A stretch of DNA of 20,000 nt. Source: Neocallimastix lanati (nom. inval.). Taxonomy: Eukaryota; Neocallimastigomycota; Neocallimastigomycetes; Neocallimastigales; Neocallimastigaceae. A model generated the notes under the pieces. That model did no database searches and was not told the DNA's origin. It was given only the letters and a program-made list of their open reading frames with translations. The DNA is taken from positions 215,001 through 235,000 of the forward strand of contig JACVTC010000145.1 in NCBI GenBank assembly GCA_016946835.1, read 5' to 3'. How positions within the stretch are numbered: the stretch's first letter is position 1; the number at the start of each line of letters is the position of its first letter. The translations under genes and the position numbers were made by a program. This document shows positions 1-11,300 of this stretch, piece by piece.

Positions 1-87
1 TTAATATTAATTAATTAGTTAATATTAATTTTAAATATTGAGTTTATTTTAAATTTATTTATTCATTTATTCATTAATAAAACTTAC

Positions 88-724
88 TGAAACATTCTGT
101 CATCCAATTTTCTTCTTCACTTTTTTGATAACCGTCTTCCGTCCCTGTTTCAATAATACTTATAACAGTTTCTTCTTCTTCTGGTTTTTCTGATTCATAT
201 TCATTTTCATTATCATTAAATACATCTGTATCATTTGCTTTATATTCTTTTTTATCTTCAATATTTTGTTCTTCTTTATCATCATCAACAGTAGGTTTTT
301 CTTCATTATCTAAATTTTTACTTTTTCCATTCCTTCTTTTTTTAATATTGATACTACGATCTTCTTCATCATTATTTATCATATAATCTCTTTTAACTCT
401 TCCTAATAACAATGCATATAAATATTCTGGATAAGATACAAATGATGATTCAATATTACTTTTTTCTTCCATAATTGTTTGTTTTGGATCTTCAAAACTT
501 CTTGGTCTTTGTGATGAAGTTGAGGTTGCTACAGTATTATTTTGAAACACACATAATTTTTGTTCAATACATAAATTTTTATTACAAACCGAACAATCTT
601 TTACTTTAACAATTGTGCTATTCGGTGGACAATAACATTTACAATAAAAAGCAAAATCAACTCCATATCCAGTTTTAACAAAAATTGCCAATAATGTAAT
701 AAATAACAAAATTCCGTATTTCAT
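88..724 (-). CDS. secreted Cys-rich fungal protein, 5' exon (partial, continues off left edge)
   Basis: Seen: the start at 724 begins a 212-codon exon. Residues 1-21 are a typical signal peptide (basic start, hydrophobic LLFITLLAIFV, likely cut after GYG). A compact Cys cluster follows (C28, C30, C32, C44, C47, C52, C58) with the core CKCYCPPNSTI, then a long acidic Asn/Glu/Lys-rich stretch, then an isolated C211-F212. The apparent stop at 74-76 lies inside a perfect donor: on the minus strand TTCA is followed by GTAAGT at 87-82. No AG acceptor occurs to the left within the window, so at least one exon is outside. Known, from memory: many fungi have small secretory-pathway proteins with CKCxCxxNxTI, further Cys pairs and a later CFxRDS motif before a membrane helix. 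C211-F212 would be the start of that last motif. Two N-glycosylation sequons lie in or near the Cys region (NST, NNT). A dibasic RVKR site (residues 109-112) could be a Kex2-type cut. Function unknown. Confidence 0.8.
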
Positions 725-2272
725 TTTTAATATTATATTTTATGATTATGTACTATTTTTATTTGATTTATTTAATTTATTTATATTATGCTTTTAATTT
801 ATTTTACAATAAAAAAGTTAATTTAAACTTAAATTTTTATTATTAGAAAAACTAATATAATTTAAATAATATAACAAATATATAATAAAAAAAATATCTA
901 TATTATATTTTATATTTATATTAATATAAAAGAAAAAAAATAATTAGCTTTTATTATTATTTGATAAATAAAATTAATGCTTTTATTTTAATTTAAATGA
1001 AATTTAAATAAACGGATAAAAATAAAAATAAATTTATTTAAAATTATTATAAAATAATAACAATAATAATAATAATAAATATTAAAACAATAATAAGTAA
1101 TTATACTAATTAGAATATTAATATTAGAATAATAATAATAATAGCTATATTATTATTAAAAAAGCAAAGCAATTATATTTTTACAATCATAAAGAATAAT
1201 AATAGAAATAAATAATTAAATAACAATAGGAATATTGCCATACCTTTATATATTATTTCTTCGATAGTTTAATAATTAAAGATTCGATAAATTATATTTT
1301 TAATTTTTCAACATTTAAAAAAGTACTTATTTAAAGTATTAGTTTTTCAATTTGTTTAAAATTAACTTTAGTATACGATAATAAATATAAAATTAAGTTC
1401 TAAATGTCTTTTGAATAGAAATTTATTATTTTCTATAAGATTTGTGGGTATAATTTATTGAGATTTTCTTGTAACTTATTTACTTATTTATAATAATTGA
1501 TATTTTTTATAATATTTTATCATTTAACAGAATTTTTTTATTTTTTATTCTTCATTAAAAAGTTTTATTATTCTATTTATCAAATGTAGATTTATTAATA
1601 TTTGATATGTTAACATTGATATTAGAGTTTTAGAGAGAGATATTTTAAATATGGGATAAAAAAAAAATATGTATCTATTATTTATTTATTAATAAAAAAA
1701 AAATTATTGGTATCAATTTATTTTAATATATACAATTACTATTTTTTAATATAAAGGTATATATAAATATATATATTTAAATTAATAAAAAAAAAAGTTT
1801 AAAACAAATAAAATATATATATAAAAAAAAAAGTATATTTAATATTTAATATTCAATATTTAATATATGCAATTACTCATACTTGAATATATAAAAATTG
1901 ATATTATTTAATTACAATTACAAATACGTAATCTCAAATTAAATTATATATTTAATTTATGGTCATACGTAAATTAATTAAATATTGGAAATACGGGAAA
2001 ATATGTATTTTTTGTAATTTATTATTTGTAATTTTATTATTAAAAAGGATTTGTTACGTATAAATTTATTTGGAAATTATTTAATTTATTTAATTCATTT
2101 ACTTATTTATCTATTCATTTATTTGTCCATTTTTATTATTGGATTAATTTAATATTTAAAAATAAAAAGTAAAAAATAAAAATATTATTTTATTATTTTA
2201 AAAAATAAATAATTATATTTAATAAAAATTTTATATAATTAAATTAAAAAATTTTAATTAGAAATTTATTAA

Positions 2273-2304
<32 letters not shown>

Positions 2305-2452
2305 TAAATATTTATATTTTTTTCCTTTTTTTTTTTTTTTTTTTTTTTTATTATTTCAAATAAAAAATAGAAGGGATAACTATAAATTAATTATTAATTA
2401 TTTACATTTTGATTATTAGATTCACAATATTTAATAAGATATAATTTTAAAT

Positions 2453-2546
2453 ATATTTTTTACTGTTAAATAAATGTTTAATTATATTTTTTACTGTTAA
2501 ATAAATGTTTAATTATATTTTTTACTGTTAAATAAATGTTTAATTA
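2453..2546. repeat. 31-bp tandem repeat, three copies
   Basis: The ACTG of each copy starts at 2462, 2493 and 2524, an exact 31-bp period. Each unit reads ATATTTTTTACTG followed by TTAAATAAATGTTTAATT. The copies are identical over their full length; the third diverges only after TTAATTA at 2546. Identity suggests recent expansion or homogenisation. Confidence 0.95.
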
Positions 2547-2650
2547 AGTTATTGTTTTTTCTTTTTTTATTAGTCTTATTTTTTTTATGATGCTAGTACA
2601 TATATCCACATACATATATATGTTATATACTTATATAATACCTATGATAA

Positions 2651-2756
2651 TATATATATGAAAAAAATTTCTTCTCCATATACCATAATATAAATTTCTA
2701 TATTATATATATGAAAAAAATTTCTTCTATATATACCATAATATAAATTTCTATAT
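2651..2756. repeat. 53-bp tandem duplication, two copies
   Basis: Copies at 2651-2703 and 2704-2756 match except at two adjacent bases (CC in the first, AT in the second). Each contains TATGAAAAAAATTTCTTCT and ACCATAATATAAATTTC. It lies about 100 bp downstream of the 31-bp repeat. Confidence 0.9.
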
Positions 2757-3209
2757 TTTTTTTATGGAATGATAAAGTAAATACTTTATTAGTTGAATAA
2801 AATTCTTCCTCTAAAGTAATATTTAATATTAAGAAAATTTATATTGTATAAAATATATAATTTTTTTTTCTTTAAATCTCATTTTATTGTTTCAATGCAG
2901 ATTTAATGATGTATGTCCTTATTCATATAAAATATTCTTTTATAAATTCTAAATATACAATAAAAAGTGAATTTAATTAATAATTCTACTCATTATATAA
3001 TTAAATATAAATTGCTATTAGCTCTTTTCATAAAAATACCATAATAATCCAGTAATAAACGATATTATATATATAATAATATCCATTTGCTTCATTTTTT
3101 CTTTTCGTAATCTTGACCATCAGCCCCGTTAATAGAAATGTTTTCCTTTTTTTAATTTAATTTTTCTTTCACATTTATTTATTTTTTATTTATTTAATTT
3201 TTTTTTTTT

Positions 3210-4127
3210 TTCAAATTAAATTTTAACTTAATTCTATTATTTAATATAATTTTTATAGCTTTATTTAATAAAATAAAATAAAATAAAATAAAAAAATATA
3301 TATATAATAAATATATTTATATATATTATATATTTTTTCCCAATTTTTATCAATAGAAGTACTATCAATTACATAATTTTTTTATAAACACCATCAAATA
3401 CGGGATTTTTAATTCCTAAATTGTGTTTTGAAATATTTCCATTATTATTAACACATTTTTTTTTTATTATAATTTTTAAATTATAAATAAATATATATAC
3501 ATTTAATTAAATAATTTGTGTTTTATTACTAAAATTTATTAGGATATTTATATATTCGTCAATATGAAATTGAGTTAATTCGAAATTTGTTGATAATTTG
3601 CTTTCTATTTTATTATTTTATTATTATATAAGTATATATTAAATATATATTAACTCTATTTTATAAAGTTTTATAACAATTACTAATTCACTTTTAAAAA
3701 TTTCAAGGAACAAAAAAATTATCAGTATGTCCATACAATAATCTAGTTCAAGTTCTATATTAATTATATATGTCATACGCAATATATAAGGATATTAAGG
3801 TTATAAAGGATGATTTAATCCTAAGTCAAATAAACTAATAACAGCTAATTTACTTAATTATAATTTTTATGTTTATGTAATGAAAAAATAATCTATGAAA
3901 TAATAACGATAATAAAAAAATATTAAATTATGCAATGTTATAGAAAAATAAATATTAACAGACAATGAAATTTACAATTGAAAAAATAAACAACTTCTTT
4001 TTTTTTTTTTTTTTTTTTTTGATTTAGTCTCTATTTTTGACTCTGATGCTTCCTTATCATTGTTTTTATTTATAATATTTAATGTTCTTTTTTTTTCATT
4101 ATTTTGGTTTTTTTGGCTATCAGTCAT
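3210..4127 (-). pseudogene. possible decayed gene: one frame interrupted only by TAA
   Basis: Seen: from the ATG at 4127 the minus strand holds one frame of 305 codons before the first TGA (3212-3210). It contains 16 TAA codons but no TAG or TGA. The first 51 codons are an uninterrupted small reading frame (MTDSQKNQNNEKK..., then seven Lys from a 23-nt homopolymer, then RSCLFFQL, TAA at 3974-3972). Further on are protein-like stretches such as ISLFDLGLNHPL, NIELELDYCMD, NFELTQFHIDEY and GIKNPVFDGVYKKI, with more G and C than the surroundings. Several TAA codons sit where Gln (CAA) would read naturally. Alternatives: a real multi-exon gene whose introns I cannot resolve (possible donors GTAAAT at 3975, GTAATT elsewhere), or chance in AT-rich DNA. 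No family recognised. Confidence 0.3.
3998..4020. repeat. poly(T) tract, 23 nt
   Basis: Uninterrupted run of 23 T. It would encode the poly-Lys part of the minus-strand frame starting at 4127, so length slippage here would shift that frame. Confidence 0.9.
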
Positions 4128-4178
4128 ATCTCACTTTAAATAACCTTTCTGTATATGTATATTTAAATCAAAACAAAT

Positions 4179-4240
4179 AAATTAAATAATAAATTAAATA
4201 ATAAATAAAATAATAAATTTAAATAATAAATTAAATAAAT
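4179..4240. repeat. 12-13-bp imperfect tandem repeat
   Basis: Five consecutive units of AAATTAAATAAT type (two exact copies at 4179-4190 and 4191-4202, then variants of 12, 13 and about 13 bp). It lies just upstream of the minus-strand frame starting at 4127. Confidence 0.8.
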
Positions 4241-5266
4241 TACTGAAATTTGAATTTTTAAATGTATTTTAATATAACATTTTCTCCATTTTTATTTAAA
4301 AATTAAAAATTATATAAAAATAAATATAAAATAAATATATTATGAAGTAATAATATATATATATTATTAAATTAAAATAACAATAAATAAATATTAAAAT
4401 AAAAAGGTAAATTGATAGAATTAAATGAATGTTCTACCTTCTCAAGATGAAGTAAACATTTACTGAGTACTGGAAATTCAAATGCCATTACCCTAACAAA
4501 TTATAGTTAATTTCTAAAGAACTTATAATTTAAATATTCAAATAATTTAAATTCTATTATTAATATTTAAAAAGCATATTATTTTATTTTATTATTGTTT
4601 GTATCGTATTTTTTGTTTTATATTTTTCTTTTTAAATATATATATATATTTATATCATTTCCAAAATACTTTTAACATAAATTTAATAGTAATAATAACT
4701 TTAAAAGAATTTCTTTTTGCAATTCATTTAAAAATAAAATAATTATTAGAATTCAGTTAATTCTTTTTTTTTTTTTTTTTTCATAATGAAAAAAACAAAT
4801 TTTCAATTTTCAAAAAAATAAAATGTTTTTATTATTTTTCTTAAAATTCTATATATCAATGAATGGTAGATAATACAAGACATAATAGACATAATAAATA
4901 ATGAGTATTGAAATACTTCTGAAAAAAATTTTAAAAAAAATAGGGAATTTTAATGTTATTATACCAAACAATAATTAATATCTATAAATAAGTAAGAAAA
5001 TAAATTTTTTTAAATTTCTTAAAAAAAAAATCTTAATGATAATTAAAAAGATTTACAAAATATTAGGCTAAAAAATCAAAAACTTTTTGATATAATATAG
5101 TAAAATATGATGATTTTCATTGATATATTTATTTATTTATTAATAAATTGAATCATACCACTAAAATTGTAAATATTTATTATATCTTTATAATTATTTT
5201 TTAAAAGATAAATATAAATATGATATAAAAGTAATTTATCATTATTTAATATATAATGATAATAAT
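4241..5266. other. non-coding AT-rich region
   Basis: Short homopolymers and no intact gene. A brief GC-richer patch at 4425-4500 begins with an ATG followed by nine good codons (MNVLPSQDE) and a GTAAAC donor-like site. That resembles a very short first exon, but I found no acceptor and following exon to support it. Confidence 0.5.
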
Positions 5267-5411
5267 ATGAATATAAATATAAATTATCAAATATCTTTAT
5301 TTAGTAATAATAATAATGATATTTTTAATTATTCAATATTAAAACAATAAATGTAAACCATATTCTTCAATAATAACTATAACAATATATTTTTAATAAT
5401 ATTAATAATAA

Positions 5412-5436
5412 TATAGCCAATACAACACTGGCTATA
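5412..5436. repeat. perfect 8-bp inverted repeat, 9-nt loop
   Basis: TATAGCCA at 5412-5419 is followed after nine bases by its exact reverse complement TGGCTATA at 5429-5436. It lies at the start of the relic reading frame and is unusually GC-rich for this region. It could form a small hairpin; no known function. Confidence 0.6.
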
Positions 5437-5777
5437 ATGTAGCTTCTTTGGAAGACTATTCAAACTTAATAGGATACATTGAGAGGAATTAAGAAAATTT
5501 AAAATTTAATCTCTCCAAAATTAAAGTTGGTATTGATAATCTCAATAAAAATAAATAAAACGACCAAACAAGATATTCAGAATTAGAATTAGAAGATTAA
5601 ATTCAAGATATAGATATATAAACACAAGGAATTATTAAAAATTCAATTATTCTTTTTAAAGATCATTCAAATTCATCTATAATACAATATAATAATAATA
5701 ATAATAGAAAGAATAATTCTTACTTTCTTTTTTTTTTTTTTTTTTTTTTTCTCTTTTTCATTAATACTTATCAATTT
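5412..5777 (+). pseudogene. coding relic: coiled-coil-like frame with TAA at Gln-like positions
   Basis: Seen: the plus-strand frame from 5412 to 5777 has four in-frame TAA codons (5490, 5556, 5598, 5619) and no TAG or TGA. Between them it reads as convincing protein: NTGYNVASLEDYSNLIGYIE, ENLKFNLSKIKVGIDNLNK, TRYSELELED, TQGIIKNSIILFKDHSN. GC of 5411-5660 is about 23% by hand count, clearly above its flanks. Gln fits at each TAA, and ordinary CAA codons also occur. Just upstream in another frame, an ATG at 5267 starts MNININYQISLFSNNNND..., which may be the original N-terminus, displaced by a frameshift in the intervening AT repeats. The 20-plus T run at 5730-5750 ends the convincing part. 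No family recognised; heptad-like spacing suggests a coiled coil. It could also be an exon of an unresolved gene. Confidence 0.35.
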
Positions 5778-6401
5778 TAATGTTATGTTATTATTAGATG
5801 TAATATTGATTTTAAAATAAAGAAAAGCAATAATACAAAGATTGCTCTTTTTATAATATTTAAAAAAATAAAACAATAATAATAATTATAAAAAAGAATA
5901 TCTATGAAACTTCATAATAAAAAAAATTGTAAAAAGAATAAATACAATATTTATTTTTAATTATATTTATTTAATATTTCATATTTAATATTTTTTATTT
6001 GTATGGAAAAAAAAAAAAAAAAAAGGAAAAGAATAGATAAGAAAAAACAAAAAAGAAATAACATTGTTATAAAATATAAAATTTAAAAGGAAAAAATATA
6101 ATATATAAATTAATAATAAATATGGTTAAATAAATGTAAATAAATGTATATAATAAATTATTAAAAATATATAATAAATAATAAAATAAATTAATAGTTC
6201 ATGATAATATTAAAAATTTAATATTAATGATATTAATATTTTTTTATTTTTATAATTATTTCTATTATAATTATTTTTCATACTATATATTATATAATTT
6301 AATTATATAAAAATTTATACTTTAAGAATTAAACTTTTTTAAATAAAATATATTATATTTAATATAATTTTATTGTTAAAAAAAATGTTAAAAAAAATAT
6401 A

Positions 6402-6434
<33 letters not shown>

Positions 6435-7022
6435 TTTTTTTATTTTATTTTATATAATATTATTTTCAATAAAATTTATATTTTGATTGTTATTTTCTTT
6501 TTTTAAAAAAATTAGAAAAAGTATCATTAAAAAATTTATTACTTTTATATCTATACGTATATTTATTATATTACTTATTTTACGTATTTAATTAAACATT
6601 CAAATGTTCGATATACCATTTATAAATAAATTTATTTAATTAATCAATAATTTATTTAATCATGTTTATTATTAAAATTACAAATATATTGAAAAATTTA
6701 TAATACATTTTTTTAATATTTGATAATTAATAATTGATAATAATAAAATTAAAATATTTAAAATTCATTCTTTAAAAAATAATTGTAAAATAAAATAATA
6801 ATAAATGAAGTAAATGAACATAAAAGCAAAATATAATAAATTGTTTAATAATAACTATAATAAAAATTATAAAAACAAATTTTTTTAAAGTAATAAATTT
6901 CAAAATTATTATTGAGCAAAATATATATATATATATAAATTAATAAATCAAACATAATAAATATATATAATTAAAGTGAAAAAAAAAAAAAGAAATATAA
7001 AATATTATATAAATAATTTCTA
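5778..7022. other. non-coding region upstream of the Abraxas-like gene
   Basis: A/T homopolymers (29 T at 6404-6432; A run at about 6006-6023) and AT-rich sequence, with no supportable gene. The last few hundred bases should contain the promoter of the plus-strand gene starting at 7023; I see no distinct element. Confidence 0.6.
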
Positions 7023-7957
7023 ATGGCACCTTTAATTCTCATCCCGAAAGGTATTTGATGATATTATTAATAATATAACTACAATAATAATAATATTAAT
7101 TTATTATTCATATGAAATAATTTGAATATTTAAAGATGTTTATACGTCATTAAATGAAAGCATCAATGATAAATATAATCAAGCAATATTATATGGATTA
7201 CGAGAAGATTGTGATAATAAGAATACAACAATACATATAAAAGTAACTTCATATAATGGATTTATAATGAATATTATATAATGACTTATTTATTAAAATT
7301 TGATATTATTATATATTTATTCCAATACAAATAGGGATTTATCCCATGTACTTTAAAAGATTCTAATTTAACGACAGTTATATCAACATTCTTAAATAAC
7401 AATGGACAAACAATTATTGGCTGGTTTTCAGTAATTAAAAAATATAATACTTAATTTATTAGTATTATTTTTATTTTGTTGTATATAATAATTATTATTT
7501 TTTTTAACAATTATTATAGAATATCTCTTATAAATATATTATTTCTAAAAAAAAAGAAAATAATACATTGGAAAATATATTGCAAAAATTTTCTTCAAAA
7601 AATTTTGAAACATTTTATACTGTTCTTCTAAATGCTATATTTATTAAATCTGCAAAAATAAAGAAATGTAAATATAAACAATCTATGTATAATATATATA
7701 TTTAAATTTAAATTATTTTTACCAATTTACTAATATATATTATAAATCGATCGATTATTATAATTATATTAATTTTAATAAAGTGGCGTATAATCAAGAA
7801 AATCTTAATCAAATGGCAAAAAGTATATATCCTATTTTACCAAATATTATTGGACTTTGTATGATTTCAGGTAAATAAAAATGAGAATTACCAAATCTTT
7901 TTTATTGGTTATATTATAGTAGGAAAACTTATTTTTTAATTTATTTATTTATTTATT

Positions 7958-8038
<81 letters not shown>

Positions 8039-8317
8039 TTAATTTTTGATACTAATTTATATTTTTTTTTTTTTTTAGATAATATATTTGCATATCATAC
8101 ACCAAACATAAATATAAAAAATATAATCAATAATATTATAGAAAATGTATTTATTGAAAATTCTGGACAAATGCAAAATAACGAAGAATTTAATTTTAAA
8201 AGAAAATTTCCATTAAAAAATGAAATGAATTTTTCAAAAGACAGTCCTCTATCAATAATAAGTCAAAATTTAAAAAAACGAAAAAATGAAATGGATAATA
8301 GTAACTCAAGTAAAAAG
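7023..8317 (+). other. pseudo-MPN-like N-terminal domain of the 7023 gene
   Basis: Spliced exons 1-6. Segments in order: MAPLILIPK, VYTSLNESINDKYNQAILYG, GFIPCTLKDSNL, TIIGWFS, KFSSKNFETFYTVLLNAIF, SIYPILPNIIGLCMIS. They align in order with the first MPN strands, the I-P-C segment, the V-I-G-W-Y/F strand, the VFLLLTPS-type helix/strand and the later strand of human Abraxas and KIAA0157, recalled from memory. Similarity is clear only at these anchor points, so the call is moderate. The catalytic His and Asp residues of BRCC36-type MPN+ domains are not visible. Confidence 0.5.
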
Positions 8318-11300
8318 GTATTCACTAACATTAAAATTATAATTTATATATCATGTAAATAATTATTAAAATTTTTTATAAATTTTATAATATCTATTAT
8401 AATATCTATTATTTATATGAATATTTTTTTTAAAAAAAAATTTTTTTAATACATTCAAAATAATCGCATATGAAGAAAAAAATTTTTAATTCAATAAATG
8501 ATGTTCAATATATTCCAAAAACATATATTAAAATATTGTATGGGCAATCATCAGAATATTTAAATTCTTGTATTAACAAATCTAGGTAAAGTTTTTTATA
8601 ATTAAATAATTAATTATAATAATTGGTAGTTTTGTTAATTACATATTTATTTATAATATTAATGTATTTTAAATAGTCTGCAATATTCAACAGATTATGA
8701 TGAAATTTCATTTATGGGTCTTTTAAATAATTTTGAGACAGATGATTATAATTTGAAAAGAATTATTGAAAAAAACCAAAGTGCTTGTCCACCTGAATCA
8801 ATAATTAAAAAAGAAAAAATGATATCAGATTATATTACAAAAGTAATAGGAAAAAAATTAGATTCGTATAGGGAAGCTTGTGAAGAATACGAAAATATGG
8901 TACACTATTTACTTGCAATAGAATACGCCATAAAGAATTTTTCTGAGGAAGACACTTCTGAAAAATTATCTATAAGTTCAACAATAGCTAATACAAAAAT
9001 TGGTTCATCACATTTAAACAAAAATGATAAATCTGTATTAAAGCTTAATAGAAATTTACAAGAAGAGATTAACAAGTTAAAAATTGAAGAAAGAAATTTA
9101 TTAATTTATTCAAAACAAAATAGCAATGAACTTTCAAATAAAAATAATAGTGAAGTTTACAAAAAGAAAAGATTTAGATCAATATCTAATCCATTAAATC
9201 CTTCACACGAAGAATTAAAGTTAAACCCAAGTAATTAAATTTAAATAATATAATTTTTATTTGTAAATAAAATATCGCGTATTAACTATTTTTTTTTTTT
9301 TTTTTTTTTTTTCATTTCTTATATAAAAATTTTTACTCTTCTCTAATAGAAAAAATAAAAATTGAAATGGATAGAAATGAAATAATACCAAATACATCAC
9401 CTTCTGAGAAAAATAAAGCAACCTTAAATTTGCCAATAAAAAAACCTCAAGAATCAAATATAAATAAAGATGATAATAATAATAATATGGAAAGTGAAGA
9501 AGAAATTAATGAAAACAATCAGTCGAGTTCTAACGAAGATGAAAATAATGATACATATGATGAAAATTCTGATCTTGAATTGTTTGACAGCTTAGTAAAA
9601 GAAATAGAAGGTGAAATAGAGAGTGAATCAAATAATATAATGAATAATGCAAATAAAAATAATATACAAAATGTTTCGAAGGTAGAAACACAAGAAAATA
9701 AAATTACCGAAGAAAAAAAGAGAGAAAACAATAAAACTGAACCTAACAAGTCAATTGAAATGGAAATTGAAATGGAAATAGAAAAAGAAAATATAAAAGA
9801 AGCGAAGGAAAAAATAAAAGATAAAGAAAATAATCAAGAAAAAGAAAAAGAAGAATCAAAAAAACAGGAAAAACAAGAAAAACAAGAAGAACATCAAGAA
9901 AATCAACAAGAAGTAAAAATAGATGATAACCAAAAATTAACAACAAATGAAAAAATTTCAGATAATAATAATAAAGATAATTTAGATGAGAATAATAAAC
10001 CAATTGAAATGTTACCAACATATAAAAAATCTAAATCTAATGAAACATCTCAATCAAATGAAATAAAACATTTAGAAGATTTATCAATGAAAAAGACCGA
10101 AAATTCTAGTTCAATAGTAAAACCAGATAAAGAAAAATCAATTGATAATAATATTACTATTTCCACCAACAATAACACCATTGATACAAATAATATTAGT
10201 GAAATTAAAAACCAAGAAAAAGATAATCATAACAATGAAAATATTATTATTAAAAACAAAGAAGATAATAAAGATAGTAATATAGATACAAGTAAAAATA
10301 ATGATAATAAAAAAGATAATGATATTATTAATAAAAGTATTAATGATAGTGAGAAAATATCATCTTCAAATATTGATAATAATTCTAAAAGTGCAAATAT
10401 GATCAGTAATAATGATGTATCTAAAGAAGGAAATGAACCAATTGTAGACCAAAAAACTGAAGAAAAAATTATAGAAAAAGAAAAAGAAAAAGCTATAGAA
10501 AAAGAAAATGAAAAAGTAAAAGCTATAGAAAAAGAAAATGAAAAAGTAAAAGCTACAGAAAAAGAAAATGAAAAAGTAAAAGCTTTAGAAAAAGAAAATG
10601 AAAAAGAAAATGAAGATTCAATTAATATTCAAGAAAATTCGGAAAATTCACTACAAGAAAAAGCATTTAGCGAAAATTCACTAACTTCTGATCATATTAA
10701 AGATTCAACGGATATATCAATGGATAGTGCCGATAAAACTGATAATAATGAAAAGTCAAGTTCAGTTAGTGATTCAAAGAGCTTAATTAGTAATAAATCT
10801 TTGAATAAATCATTTACTAAAAAGAGAATAGGTCTACGTGAGTACGGAATGAGAATGGCTCAAAAGAAAACAAATGATGACAAAGATAATATTCTAAAAT
10901 CGCCAATATCTATGGCCCATAATAGCATGCAATCTTCAAATAAGCAAGATATTTTACAGCAAAACAAATTGTTATTCCTTGAACCTGAAAATATGTTGGA
11001 TGACAAATCCAATAGCAATTCAATGTCTTCTACTACTTCACCAATTACAAAAAGTAATTTATCTTTAAGTTTATCTGGTTCAAAAATGGACATTGATAGC
11101 AATAGTTTAAGTAAGAGTAATAGTCGTACAACTTTTCCTACCTTACTTGGAAATAATAAAATGTTTTATGATAATTTAGACCAAAAAATGGAAGATATAA
11201 AAACCTCTGAAAATAATTTAACAGATCTATCAAAGAAAGGTAATAAAAATGATACTGTTGGAATAAATGAAGAGGAAGAAGGTGAAATAAGAAGTGACGA

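Larger units (their letters stand above)
725..3209. other. non-coding AT-rich region
   Basis: No credible long reading frame on either strand. The stretch consists of A/T homopolymers (24 T at 2326-2349), (AT)n at about 2272-2294, and the two tandem duplications listed separately. A slightly GC-richer patch at 3085-3145 reads on the minus strand as two short overlapping frames, which I could not connect to a gene. The first few hundred bases upstream of 724 must hold the promoter of the minus-strand gene, but I recognise no specific element. Confidence 0.6.

Noticed and set aside
3031-3120. Minus-strand 30-codon frame (MVKITKRKNE...) and an overlapping short frame (ENISINGADGQDYEKKK)
   Set aside because: Two different frames of the same GC-richer patch both look plausible, which shows how easily short AT-rich frames mislead; no splice link to neighbours was established.
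4425-4451. Nine-codon first exon (MNVLPSQDE) followed by a GTAAAC donor
   Set aside because: It resembles the short first exon of the 7023 gene, but no acceptor and continuing exon could be found; too short to claim.
5673-5876. Minus-strand 67-codon frame with a Lys run
   Set aside because: It is produced by the T run at 5730-5750 and AT-rich flanks, with no coherent composition, and lies opposite the better plus-strand frame.
7939-8037. CRISPR-like or other spaced repeat array
   Set aside because: It is a simple microsatellite without spacers, in a eukaryotic intron. No CRISPR array, rRNA or tRNA gene was recognised anywhere in the window.
8171-8362. Stand-alone 63-codon gene
   Set aside because: It is the inner part of exon 6 (8079-8317) reading past the donor GTATTC into the intron.
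3972-9240. A non-standard code (TAA as Gln) for the host itself
   Set aside because: The spliced exons contain many CAA Gln codons over about 3,000 residues and no in-frame TAA, so the host reads TAA as stop. Only the two relic-like frames show TAA at Gln-like positions.
9257-9457. Minus-strand 66-codon frame
   Set aside because: It spans the T tract of the predicted intron and the antisense of exon 9.
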